Shown here piece after piece: positions 10,603 to 22,600 of a stretch of 64,000 bases of DNA (position 1 is the stretch's first letter; every line of letters begins with the position of its first letter). A program made the translations under genes and the position numbers. The stretch covers positions 8,815,822 to 8,879,821 of the forward strand of contig NC_054701.1 in assembly GCF_016097555.1 (NCBI RefSeq). The letters run 5' to 3'. Under the pieces are notes generated by a model. The model was not told where the DNA came from. It was given only the letters and a program-made list of their open reading frames with translations, and ran no database searches. The stretch is from Gigantopelta aegis (Eukaryota; Mollusca; Gastropoda; Neomphalida; Peltospiridae).

Positions 10603-11385
10603 TTAAAGGGACTATCCTGAGTTGTCTGCCATTGTAACATGTGTAGAACTAACAGAGCCTTTTGGATGACTGCAATTACATGTTAAAGATATTGTCTAGT
10701 TTAGAAGTAAAGTTTGGTTTTATTTAACGACGCTACTAGAGCACATTGATTTTTAATCTTATCATCGGCTATTGGACGTTAAACATATGGTCATTCTGAC
10801 ACTGTTTTTAGAGGAAACCCGCTGTCGCCACATAGGCTACTCTTCCTTACGACAGGCAGCAAGGGATTTTTTATTTGCGCTTCCCACAGGCAGGGTAGCA
10901 CAAACCATGGCCTTTGTTGAACCAGTTATGGATCACTGGTCGATGCAAGTGGTTTACACCTACCCATTGAGCCTTGCGGAGCACACACTCAGGGTTTGGA
11001 GTCGGTATCTGGATTAAAAATCCCATGCCTCGACTGGGATCCGAACCCAGTACCTACCAGCCTGTAGACCGATGGCCTGCCACGACGCCGGTTGTCTAGT
11101 TTAGAATACCAGTGTCTGTATTTACAAGGTGTCTGATGTTGTCCTAATGTTTGTAGTAGCCCAAACCGGATTTTACCTTCTAATAATTTCGTACGTAAGA
11201 AAAAATATGCATTGCAAAGCAAAATGAAAAATCACTGTTACTAACCTTAGCACACGACCGCAAACACACTGGATAGACAAACACTGATATTCTAAACAAC
11301 AAAATATATTTAATATGTCATTGTAGTCGCCAAAAAGGCTCTGAAACTGCTTACAATGCTTGCAAATTCAGGACAGCCCCTTCAA
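10603..11385. mobile_element. TTAA-ended MITE, interrupted by a SINE
   Basis: The left end reads 'ttaaagggactatcctgagt' and the right end is its reverse complement with some change ('ttcaggacagccccttcaa'). The same family occurs at 12390, 22108, 51221 and 62430. The element is split by the SINE at 10707-11091, so about 400 bp is MITE sequence. Non-autonomous, no open frame. Confidence 0.75.
10707..11091 (-). mobile_element. full-length SINE with 15-bp target duplication
   Basis: The copy is flanked by the perfect duplication 'ttgtctagtttagaa' (10692-10706 and 11092-11106). On the minus strand it has a tRNA-like head (B box 'ggttcggatcc'), a 'gagtcggtatc'-type middle and the tail ending in 'cgttaaataaaaccaaac'. 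The same head subfamily is at 31459 and 39796. The perfect duplication and good match to those copies suggest relatively recent insertion. It is inserted in a MITE. Confidence 0.92.
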
Positions 11386-12389
11386 CGAAACAAAATCCAT
11401 TTCTCTCACCATTTCAGTCGTACATCCGAATTAATTCATAACTAACGAATATGTTTGACTTTTTCAAGTTCATATTTTACCGCAGCGCATGTGCGCAATG
11501 CGTGTCCTCATGATTTCGATTTCTTACCAAACAATCATGTGTTACACACTTGATGCAGCATGTCTCCCTGACATAGGGATTTAGCCACGACGTGATACGG
11601 CATATTGATGTTGTACGAGGGCGACTGTTACAAATCAAAATCAATCTGTGACATACATAAATCTAAAACCTACTTATTCTTAGTGTTATGCACAGATGAT
11701 TATTTTATCATTTTACATTTACTTTTATATGAACATTGTAAAGCTCTGTGTTACTTTTGAAAGGACAGTCCTGAGTTCTCATCCATTGTAAAGCTCTTGT
11801 TATTTCTAAGCAATAAATACATTTACATTTATTACTGCAATTTATATCTCAGTCATTCTTTTAGATGTTACCTATTGTGGATACTTTTCTGTATCAGCAA
11901 GCGCACCACGACTGACATATTAAGACCATGGTATGTGTTATTTTATCTGTTGGGCAATTACATGCATCAAAGAACATGGCAGCAAACATTAAAGTTCATT
12001 ATTTCATTATACAAAGGAGCAAATTCAATTAACAAGACACCTAATTTGCAGACACACACGTCTTTTCTAATGCTTCTGACATCAACACATAATTTCAAAT
12101 CTAAATCCTACTAAACTTATGATTTGAAACAATGTGCTCGGTCAGTGTAACGTCCGTTATAAAATTGTGAATTCTTTAAGTGAGAAGAAAATCAAAAGGT
12201 GTATGCCCTTTGTAATTCTGTTTGCTCTAGTCAAGGTAAAGATAATAAACATGTCAGTCAGTCTTGTAACGTCTGTCACAGGAAAATGTGGGTCACATCG
12301 TCCGTCACATTCAAGTCAGAAAAAGTCTTCATTTAGCATCTTTACAGCAAAAGGTGGTTTCACTATTTTACCCACAATTCTTTAGTACG
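11386..12389. other. no gene seen; possible MITE remnant
   Basis: A sequence near 11757 ('aaaggacagtcctgagttct') resembles the TTAA-MITE terminus, but no matching right end was found. The rest is AT-rich and non-coding. Confidence 0.45.
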
Positions 12390-12790
12390 TTAAGGGGACT
12401 ATCCTGAGATTTCGTCCTTAGTAAGACTTCTGTTTCTTCCCCCAACAAAATAAACACACATTCTGTTTGTTTCCTGGGGTTTTGTTTTTCGTTTTTGCTT
12501 TTATGTGTGTTTTTTAAACGCTACCTTACCTTACGTTTTACATTTAAAGCTTTATATAGATAAATACATTTGGTATAACCTTTAGCTAAAATATTTCATA
12601 TTTCGTGTGGTCTTTGCAAAAAAAAAACCCATTGATATTGAGATACATGTACTACAAAACATAATGTTGTCCACAAATACATTGATTATAGAGACATTAA
12701 TGTGTAACATGTAAATAAATTTTAATTATGTAAAAATACTTTATTTGCTGAACATTTCTTAAAATGGCTACAAACTGAGAATTGTCCCTT
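12390..12790. mobile_element. TTAA-ended MITE
   Basis: The left end 'ttaaggggactatcctgaga' and right end 'aaactgagaattgtccctt' are inverted repeats of the family also seen at 51221 and 62430. The interior is AT-rich and non-coding. Confidence 0.65.
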
Positions 12791-13442
12791 TCACGCTTGT
12801 TCATATTCTGAGCTATTTTCAATACAATTCAATTTCATTTTCATCAGGCAACATCCTCGAAAATAAATGTATGTACTCAAGAAAAATATAGTGCATCACA
12901 AATTAACCAAAAATACTGTTGTGCCAATCTAAGAAATGATTAATGAACACATGGATAATAATGAACACTTTCCTGATTCGTGATGGAAATCGTAAAATGA
13001 GCAGTATGCACTAAGTAAGTACTACCTGGAAATGACGATCCAGAGAGGACAAGATCGTCTATGTTGTAGAGAAAATGAAGAAATACCTGCCACCACCCAT
13101 CACGATGAATAAAATGGATGGCTGGGGAGAGGCAGACGAGATACCCCAAATTTGATTAACCATAATGTTTTATACACCTATTAATTTTGAATGCATCCAT
13201 ATCATATGACACCAGCAACTACTGTGACATGTATGAAATATCTCCATACAGTGGTAATCTAAACATACACCCGGATAGGACATTGGTAGTCTCGTATCTT
13301 ATCATTTTCGACATAGATTCTGGTTCTTTTCTTTTTGCAGACTCTTTTGAAACCCTTTTAGGCGACAGTATTTGTCTTCAACCTGACAGTGTTTTCATGA
13401 TGTTTACCTTTAAGTTAAATGAATGATATTGAAGAAGTGTTT
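12791..13442. other. no gene seen
   Basis: Short open frames only (69-79 codons) and no motif recognised. Confidence 0.5.
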
Positions 13443-13680
13443 ACGGAAGGAAGGAAATGTTTTATTTAACGACGCACTCAACACATTTTATTTACGGTTA
13501 GATGGCGTCGGACATATGGTAAAAGGACCACAGAGATATTGAGAGAGGAAACCAGATCTCGCCACTTCACGGGCTACTCTTTTCGATTAGCAGCAAATAA
13601 TATTTTATATGCACCATCCCACAGACAGGATAGTACATATCACGGCCTTTGTTACACCAGTTGTGGAGCACTGGCTGCAG
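13443..13680 (-). repeat. SINE, second tail type, head missing
   Basis: Reverse-oriented SINE with the alternative tail ('gttttatttaacgacgcactcaacac', 'tacggttagatggcgtc'), the 'ggctactcttttcgatta' block and the central 'cccacagacaggatag' block. It ends at 'gagcactggctg' without the tRNA-like head. Same subfamily as 34906 and 62100. Confidence 0.85.
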
Positions 13681-14073
13681 TATTTGTATTTGCTGATATA
13701 TTGATAAATCCTCAGTGTTAAAAATCCACAAAATGCACTAAAATGCTTTCTATCATTAATGCAGTGGACAACGTATTGCTTTTTATAGACTCAGAACTTC
13801 ATTTTATGTCAGTGGACAAAATGTAACGTCCGTCATGTAACATCCGTCACACACAATTATGTGATAATTTTCCATACACTTTTAGTTTAGAGCTGAATTG
13901 TAATTGGTAGTCTTTAATAGGCGGGCTACCTTTACTTCAAGGGCAAACATTTATTTGTACACTTTAAGGGTTTCACACAATTTGAAAATGAAGTTAGTTT
14001 TTTTTTTAACCCATATCCTTTTGAAGCAACGTGCGTCACGCACATTTTTCTGATTACCCACCAAGCCATAACT
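13681..14073. other. no gene seen
   Basis: AT-rich, with no coding signal. Confidence 0.5.
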
Positions 14074-14465
14074 ATTTTCTATAAGTTTCATTTATAGCTC
14101 CTTTACAAAACGCAGTGTCAAATAAATGGTATACCAATGATAACGTTCTGAACATTAGTACACCACGTAATAAAGCAATATAGTCTTTTTTTTTCCCAGT
14201 ATGAAATAAACATTTTCTTTATTTCTTAGAGTGTAATGTTTTAGCCCAACAAGTCTAGAGTTCCATGTATAGCTCATTTACAAAACGTAATGTCAAACAA
14301 ATGCTATACCACTGATAACTTTCTTAACATTAGTACACAACGTAATAAAGCGATATATTTATATAGTCTTTTCTCCCAAGATGACATAAACTTTGTGTTT
14401 AGTTCTTAGAGTGTTATGTTGTAGACCAACATGACGAGAGTTCCACTGAAAGCTCCTTTACACGT
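14074..14465. repeat. tandem repeat, about 185-bp unit, two copies
   Basis: Blocks such as 'tagctcctttacaaaacg', 'ggtataccaatgataac', 'acattagtacac' and 'cttagagtgtaatgtt' recur in the same order about 185 bp later with moderate divergence. The start of a third unit ('agctcctttacacg') is visible near 14450. This is a short satellite-like array; the divergence makes it old. Confidence 0.75.
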
Positions 14466-15099
14466 GTTACTGTCCGCTCCACCGCCTATTAACGTCTTGG
14501 GGAGACAGTCCTTAATTTAATAGTCCATGGAGTTGAAGTCGGCGGACTTTGGGAGCACAATTAACAGACGAACGAATAAAAGTTTGTTTTTATCATCGAA
14601 AAAGAAAAGAATGCGGTGTCGTAATCGACCATCGTTCGTAGTATACAAGTATGGTAAATGTTGTATAGGTTCTCATTGGTATAGCATTTTGTGACATTAC
14701 ATTTTATTTGTCAAGTTCTATTGGGAAATACCTGCAGCCTGCCAGGTTTCTCAGACCTCGCCCCCCCCCCCCCCTTCCTCCCCATCCCCATCCACAATCC
14801 TTGCAAGACGAATCATATCAGAGGTAAAAAAAAACAAAAAACAACAAAAAAAACAACAACAACATACAAACGACTTCATCCATAACAACAACAACAATGC
14901 ATTCGAATTTTTCATATAATTTAATAAAACGAATAATACAATGTTAGTAAAATACAATGATTCAATGAACCGCTTTGCATGCCAGAATATCCATGAATAA
15001 TATTAGTTTTATCAGATAGACAGTGGATATGCCATGTCCATGCTCAAAGTTGTTCTCAGTCTGGCCGAACTTAAGAATCGTTATACTCGGCTTAAGTCT
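14466..15099. other. no gene seen; homopolymer runs
   Basis: A poly-C tract lies at about 14761-14774 and an A-rich tract at 14826-14860. No gene. Confidence 0.5.
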
Positions 15100-15409
15100 C
15101 ATGTAGACTGGATGCGGCGCGTGCGTGCGGTCCAACTGTCGCGTCTAATGCGTCTGCGGCTTGTGTTTTGGACATATAAACCATATACCATTATTTTATT
15201 GCAGCTGGCCGCATGCGTTTTGGGCATATACACTACATACGACCATTTCAATCCGGCTGGCCGCATGCGTTTTGGGCATATACACTACATACGACCATTT
15301 CAATCCGGCTGGCCGCATGCGTTTTGCATCCTGTCTAGACGCTCTCACTGAAACTAATATATTTCGATTTGTTTTTAGCCGCACGCACGCGCCGCATCCA
15401 GTCTATATG
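15100..15409. mobile_element. foldback element/MITE with 31-bp inverted ends and internal minisatellite
   Basis: The left arm (15100-15130, beginning 'catgtagactggatgcggcg') and the right arm (15379-15409) pair at 30 of 31 positions. Inside are two complete 52-bp tandem units (from about 15205) and the start of a third, each beginning 'ctggccgcatgcgttttg'. The arms are far more GC-rich than the surroundings. No coding capacity, so probably a non-autonomous DNA transposon. Confidence 0.8.
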
Positions 15410-18400
15410 AACCTCAACACCCGGATAGGTAGTCTGTATGAGAACAGACTGCTGCAGATGTTACCAGTTCTTAGTTAATATTTTTAACATGTCTTGTACT
15501 GTCCTGTCTGGTGAAAGGTGCAAATTGTCTGCCTGTTGATACAAAAAAGTTGTATCTAAACTTGCTGCTACTTTCAGGACCAAAAATGGGGCTAATTTTT
15601 TTATAACAGCACAACGTCAAGACTAGAATATACCATAAAAAAAGACTCGGGGAAACATTTTAGAAGTTTAACCACCATGTTTTAATATATAACGTTCATT
15701 GTAATAAGAACATAATTTAGATTATGGATTTGACATTATGTTTACAAAAAGAGAAGATTAGTGAAAATAAGTTTGTATTTTAATTTATATTTCATTTAAA
15801 ATGACAAATGCAAATATAGTAGCCAAAATGTAGCGGAATAGTGAATTGATATTTTATGGAAAGGGCACGATAATATATCACACTGTACAAACGCTTTATA
15901 GCATGCATCATCATGTATAGATTCCAGTAAGCCAAACTGCCACTTCGCGCCAGAATTGTATATACAACCTATATTCGTTAGGCCGGCCATATATACTCGC
16001 GGAAAAAAGTTCCTGTGCACCAAATAATTGCATAGAGAGTATAATTTATTTGAAATCTTGTCATAAAAAATTCAGTAAATAAACGTGTAACCACTTCCTT
16101 CCATATCCCAGCAGTGCCCAATCAATTGCACGAGCTATTCATGCTTTATGATCATAAGTTGCATTATCAGCATTCTTGGTCACGTGCTCCTGTTTGACAT
16201 CATTTTTCTTATCATTGGACTCCAAGAAAATTAACTTTTTCGAAAGATGGGCATGATTGCAGTTAGAATGGCACAAACTATGTTGCTAGTCATTTTGGTG
16301 TTCATTGGTGTTCATAAGAACACTATGCAGTGTCTGCGGAGATGTTCTCGACAGTTTAGGAATACTAGGGATCTTCCATGTTTAGGGAGTCGACAGGTGA
16401 CGTCACGTTAACAAATCGTCAATATCAAGCGGGTAGACATGTGAAATCATTTCGAAATGACAAGTTTAGCATCCCAATACATCCCTGAGTTAAGACCAAT
16501 CAGTGGAAGAAATGTACGCAACCGATTAGGTGATCACAAAGTATGACCATGACCGTACATCAATACATTGTTCTGTTACATCGTCACCGACGGCGCACTA
16601 AGCATTGTGTAGACCATACTTCAGGTTCAGAAGGCAGGAGAGGATCACTGTACTATTAACAGATAAATAGTACATCTATGTAGAACACAATATGTTTAAA
16701 TTTTAAAAATATAAATCTCATTGATATTTTAATGATGCACAGGAACTTCTTTCCGTGAATATATAAAAAAAAGTCTTTGTGCCTAATCAGTGTCTTACGG
16801 TCACAGCAGTCAGTTTCCTCTCATCACAGACCGTTGATGTTTGTCCCGGGCACCCAATCCAGAAAGGAGGGTTGCGACCCTAGGATAGCGTGCTTTAACC
16901 TTAGGTACATTAAACAAATAAGGAAAATATATTATAACATCAGTCGGAAAGTGGAATTAGTAGACTGAACAGTCTCAAACATTAGGATCCATTCAAACAT
17001 TACATAGGATGCCTTTAACAGTGTATATGTCTGTGATGCCAAGAATGAAAAATATTTACATAACACAACCGGGGTGAGTATATCGCTTCAATGGCTATTT
17101 ACTGGTGCAAAAAGTATCAGGAGATCTGCCAGTGTGAAAATCTAAGCATTTATTTACCACCGGAAATAATTAAGATGATTCGCTTGATATTACAACATAT
17201 TTAAATTACTAGGCCTACACTAAATATCAGCTTTTACGTTGTACAACTTCATCTTCCGAAATTATATAACAATATGGTGTAATGTTTGAATGGCGCCTTA
17301 CTATGTACAAATCGCAATCGCACTCACGCATTCATACACACATACAAACTCACAGCACAAGTAATAGTATACTTATAGACACGTTACAGGCCGAATTTAC
17401 AAAATATGTGTTAGACTTACACGCGTGTAAATGCGTACGGTACATCTACAATGCTCAAACACCCGCGTTTAAGAAAAACAGGCTTCATAAACTCGGAGCG
17501 TAATGTGTGACAATTGCTATTTTGATCAACAACATCGGTACATACATGTGTAAATTATATTATATTTATACAGTTATGGTCTACATACAATGAAACCACC
17601 TCTTCTGATTGTTAAATTATTTTTTCGTTTCTTGGGGATCTTTTAACTTTAACAAACGGCGACCTTTGGATTGTTCTTTTGTACATCAAAATAAAATAAA
17701 TTTAACAGTATTATGCTGAAGTATATCATGTACAAAAAGATGAAAAGAAGGGAAAAAAGACAGAAATAATCAGTGTAATTACCGCTCAGTATGAAAAATA
17801 CCCGAAATAAAAGAAGTCTCATTTAGTTTTGAGTATATTCAGACAGGGGTAGGTAAAATATTACATTCTGCACAATTCTTGCTACAAATGTGTGGTGCCC
17901 ATTAGGAAAATGTTTTCTTTCAGTAGGAATCACGATTTTTGTTTATTCTTATACCTAAACTATAGGGCTGCCAATTTTACAAAAGACTCACAGTGAAATT
18001 GTCAGGGGGCAAGCCCTGTATTGGAAGACTTTGCTCAGTGGAAAGTAGATATGACAGAAACTGCATTTTATATATTTCAAATCGATGGGATTGCATTACT
18101 GTATGTCATTACTAAGCCAAAAACAATGGGCCGAATTAAAACAAAATAGCATGTGACATTACAAAGCTTGTTTTTGACTTACAACTGTCTAACTATATGC
18201 TTTTACAACGCTTAAACACCTGCGTTTCAGATAAACAGGCTTCGTACATTTTGCCCAATATTTTATTAATTTCCAAAGTCTTCAGTTGATTAGGAAAACA
18301 ATGCAAAGATGTACTTATCCTTCAACTTCATAAACACACTGGGATAGAAAATAGTGCCATGAATTATCAACATCAAAATACAATACCGGTATATCAAAGT

Positions 18401-18505
18401 TATGGAATAGCAAATCATTGTCAAACTAACGTTAAATATATCAGAAACACCCAAAATATGATTATTCAATAACAATAATAATTTAAAATATACAGGAAAG
18501 CTAAT
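15410..18505. other. 3.1 kb without recognised gene (downstream of receptor)
   Basis: Open frames are short and unlike known proteins. The part nearest 18505 should hold the receptor's 3' untranslated region. A partial duplication is visible: text around 17457-17500 ('ctcaaacacccgcgtttaagaaaaacaggcttc') recurs diverged near 18208-18245. No SINE or MITE end was recognised. Confidence 0.5.
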
Positions 18506-19630
18506 TTAATAGCTCATGGAAGAGTCAAAATTGGTGATGCTCTTTGGGAAGGTCTTCACAGAAGAGTACGTGCTGGTCATTGTCCCAGGTAAAGAGTAAG
18601 GTCTTTCGAAGAAGAAATCTGGGTCCACCTTGTAACCATTGCTCGCATTGCCCGATGCGTGCTTGGACACATCGTACTTGAGTCTCGACACGAGGTGGAT
18701 CTTGGGAATAAAAATACCCACAAGCATCAGCGTGGCACAGGCCAGGATGGCGATGCATATGGACGCATCAGTGTACTGGCTACTCAACACGAAGACCACG
18801 ATGAGCCACGCCACCCACACCACCACGCACAGCCAGCTACACGTGAGCAGCAGCTTGGCCTCTCCCATATTCTTGCGTTCGTTGCGAACGCCAATACCGT
18901 ACAAGGAGCACGTCACTATGAGAATCATGATGTAAACGAGGTACACTACGAACTCCTTCTTCTCGAAGGAGCACGCGAACATGGCGTCTAAGCCGATGGA
19001 TCGAGTGAGGAGCATGGGCTTGTTCTGAACCCAGTACTGGACACCCACGGCGATCTGCACCCCACTCACGAACAGCACCGACAGCATCTGATTGAGATTT
19101 GAGACCTCGCCTCCAAGGCCGATTAATCGATAATCTCTCAGGGAAGTCAGCTTCACAAGTATAGACGCGAAACACAGGGCGTAGCTGAAGCCTGGTGCGA
19201 AATACCTCAACCCGCAGACTCCTTCCGATGGGGTGAACGTGAAGGGGATCACAGACAGATACAGCAACATGACGCCAGCCAGGAGCATAAATCCCAGCCA
19301 CACGTGCCGTTTGGCGAGAGCTCCAGAGCAGACTTTGTAGAGGACGTATAGCATGAGCACAAACGAGATGAATGCCCCCGATGCTGCTATAGCCAGGATG
19401 ACGGTTGCCCACAGGACACCGTTGAACTGTCCTGACGAGTTGGAGAAGTGGGCAGGGTCGAGTACTTCTACTGCTGGTTCAGTGGTTGGCGGTGTTGTCT
19501 TGATGTTGAGACACATGCAGTCTTCGTAGCATTGGGAATACAGCGTTGATGGCAACACGTCCCCGTTGTTGTCGTAAAACCTCAACTTGTTAAAGTCCAG
19601 TTGCAGATGAAAATCATGCCATTCTCCTAT
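18506..19630 (-). CDS. receptor exon 7: cysteine stub, seven-helix domain, C-tail
   Basis: Last exon, 374 codons plus stop, entered at phase 0 after 'catttcag'. It opens with IGEWHDFH, the closing strand of flytrap 3, then a Pro-Ser...C-x3-C-x-C stub (residues 1337, 1341, 1343) in place of the full nine-cysteine domain, and a Thr/Pro-rich linker. Seven hydrophobic helices follow, the first at about 1375-1401. Class C hallmarks are the [13 protein letters not shown] loop 3/helix 6 region with VVWVAW, and FIPKIHLV in helix 7 (the F-x-PK motif). The cytosolic tail is short and Ser/Tyr-rich. Loop 3 is short, as is usual for the class. Confidence 0.93.
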   Translation of the reverse strand: MGEWHDFHLQLDFNKLRFYDNNGDVLPSTLYSQCYEDCMCLNIKTTPPTTEPAVEVLDPAHFSNSSGQFNGVLWATVILAIAASGAFISFVLMLYVLYKVCSGALAKRHVWLGFMLLAGVMLLYLSVIPFTFTPSEGVCGLRYFAPGFSYALCFASILVKLTSLRDYRLIGLGGEVSNLNQMLSVLFVSGVQIAVGVQYWVQNKPMLLTRSIGLDAMFACSFEKKEFVVYLVYIMILIVTCSLYGIGVRNERKNMGEAKLLLTCSWLCVVVWVAWLIVVFVLSSQYTDASICIAILACATLMLVGIFIPKIHLVSRLKYDVSKHASGNASNGYKVDPDFFFERPYSLPGTMTSTYSSVKTFPKSITNFDSSMSY

Positions 19631-22600
19631 CTGAAATGAAAGAAAAAAGATGACAATACACAACAGAACGAAAATAAACAACTCACAGTATCCGTACATG
19701 CACACACAAACGTATCTATGAACTTACCTACCTGCATGAATGTATGCATGCATATATACATACATACATATATTACATCCATTCATCCGTCCGTATGTCT
19801 GTTCGTACATACATACATACATACATACACTCATTCATGCATGCACACACATAAATGTACATTACATCAATTCATACATACATTGTACATATATTCAGAT
19901 TTTAAACATATTAAATAATATGTGATAAAACATTTCTTGTATGCTTTAGTTTGCATATTTATATTATTTAAATGTATAAATGGTCCTATGTCAAAGTTAA
20001 AACTACAATATTTCTTTGTTTTCACATTTATTTCTAACAAATAACTACAAATTAATCAATCACAAGCATAATTAACTCTAGAATAATAATTTTAAAAAGT
20101 CTTGCACTAGACGACAAGAGGGGTTTCCCGAATAATTTTTGGCTAAATACAGCATGGTCACCATTATTGTTTCTTTTGTTAGGTAAGCGTAGTGTATTGT
20201 ATATGTATGCATAAACCAGTTATGTCACTAGTTAATGCATGTCACGCACTCTACAAATTCTCTCTTAAAATGTTTTTCTACTAGTAATTGGAATTATTTG
20301 CTTGTAATGTTTTATAGGCTTATAGCTGAATATATAAACTTTACGTTTCAAAGCAAAACTTTATAAATATATTTGGTTGGAACCGCCATTTTTGCAACTT
20401 TGACAAGCTATTTATCAACTTAAAATCTTAAATAAAAAGTCATTTGATAGATAATATATCTATAGTATAGTGCACCTATTTATATATGTGTGTCTTATAA
20501 AATGATTATGTCTATATAATGTGTTGTTAGTAAATACAGAAAGATACCTTACCTTAACTGTACCGCGTGGTTGGTGACTCTTTATAACATACGAAGCATC
20601 AAGCCTGTTAGAACCTGCAAACCGGACAGTTTCTTGCTCAAACTCAAACCTAACACTTTTTATAACTGAGGGCAATGCGGGCACGCCCTCGTTTAGAAAC
20701 CTGGCACATAACCCCATGATACTGGGACACAATTCCATATATCGGTCATGGATAGAGTGCAAGATGAGGTCCACTCCTTTAATTATCTTTGCAGCAACTG
20801 TTGAAGGCTCATCCCGAGAATCATAAGCATTTGGACAACTTGCATCATACTTAGAGTTCACCCCTGGCAACTTGCACTGGAACCGCTCCTGCCAGTAATG
20901 CTGCCACCACGGATTGAGACCACTGTCAGTTATTTTAAAGGCGAGCGAGAACTCTTCAAAATGTTTACTGAATTTGCCTTTCTTGTCCAAGAGAATGGAT
21001 CCATAAGGAAAGTGTACATCAGATGTAGATCTCCAGTCGTCACTGGTCACACTCACTAGCCAAGGTCGCGGAAAACGAATGATACCATTGTGTTGAAACA
21101 ACTTCAGAGTGTCTGTTTTATGGGCAAGGACGACAACGGCCATTTTTGGTGAACTATTTAACTCCCGTGCAATGGTATTAAGAGAGCTTGTATTATAATG
21201 TTCGAAATAGATTGTTTTCAAAACACAAATGTTGCTACGAGCCGCAATTACGAATAATGAGTGCACTAACTGAACATGCCTTGTCGAATTTGTGGCCAGG
21301 ATGATTATATCTGTCCAGTTCAAGTGAAAGAGGACAGAAGATATTGCTTCTAATTCACCGGCAGCCTCTTCATTAAGAGTAGGCAGTTCATCTCCATCTG
21401 CATCTGTTGCCAGGACGATTTTTCCAATGTGCCTAATAGCTCTCCAGACATATTGGTTTACCCCTTCACCGCCATCAAGCACGTAGCCCATATTGCTGCT
21501 TGGATCCGGTGCCCACAATTCAGAGTTTGATAATGAGGTGGAACAGGATTCGAAGTTGCCAATGGACTGTACGGCGTGACTAGTATCAGAACAGGAATCG
21601 AACACCAGGCCGCCAACATTGACGGATGGAAGCAGGTATGGATAGCGGGACTGTGATGATTCTATGGCATACATGAATGCTTCCACGGCTCGATCAGAGC
21701 CGAGCATTCCCGACACAAAGCCGCACTTAAAGGATGTGAGACCTCGCTGGTGGATTGGGAAGACTCCACTGATTAGAATATCGCCCTGCAGATACAGCTT
21801 CTGGTCGTCTGATTTCCCCCGCGGTTTACATTGACGACATTTGGAACACCACCCACTGCACTGACTTGATGCAGGAAGAACTACTGATTTGTCGTGGATT
21901 ACTGTCACATCTCCGGTAGTGGACAATTCTCCAATCTGAAATAATCAAGTTAAAAATGGTGTATGTCATTATAAAACCTTAACTGGAACACACACAGCAA
22001 AGTGAAAATAATGACTTTGGATCAGGATTTATGTGTGGTCAATTTGGATATGACCTTTAGGGAGGCTGTATTTGGAAATGTTTGGGTGTGTTTGATATAT
22101 ATAAAATATTATCGACTAACAGACTTTTTAACAATTGTAATTACATATCAAATATATTTTTCTGCATAAAATATTAGTGGCTATATACCAAACGTGTTTC
22201 TGATCGTTCTAATATTTGTACTAGGTGACATTTCATTTTATTTTCTAAAATATAGTTTTTTTGTACATACGAAATTATTTGAAGACAAAATCCAGTTTGG
22301 GCTTCTTAGAAATATTAAGACGACTTAAAACACATTGAATATACAGACATTGATATTCTAAAGAAGAAAATATATTTAATATGTAAGTTTAATCGTAGGA
22401 ATATGTTATTAGTCGGAAACATCTTACAATGGAGCAAACTCAGGAATGTCCCTTTAACATCCCCAAATGGTCATATACAACATAGCTATCCCTTAATATA
22501 TCTGTGTAAACTATATGCTGTGATTGTACGGCAATTGCTTTTTAAGGGACAGATTACGTGTAACATTTCATTGCTGGAACATCACTATTCACATGGACCT

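Noticed and set aside
10772-11017. An open frame ending ...[22 protein letters not shown] that recurs at 31474-31776 and 39810-40100
   Set aside because: Its repetition comes from the SINE copies that contain it. It runs antisense through a tRNA-derived SINE and is broken in other copies.
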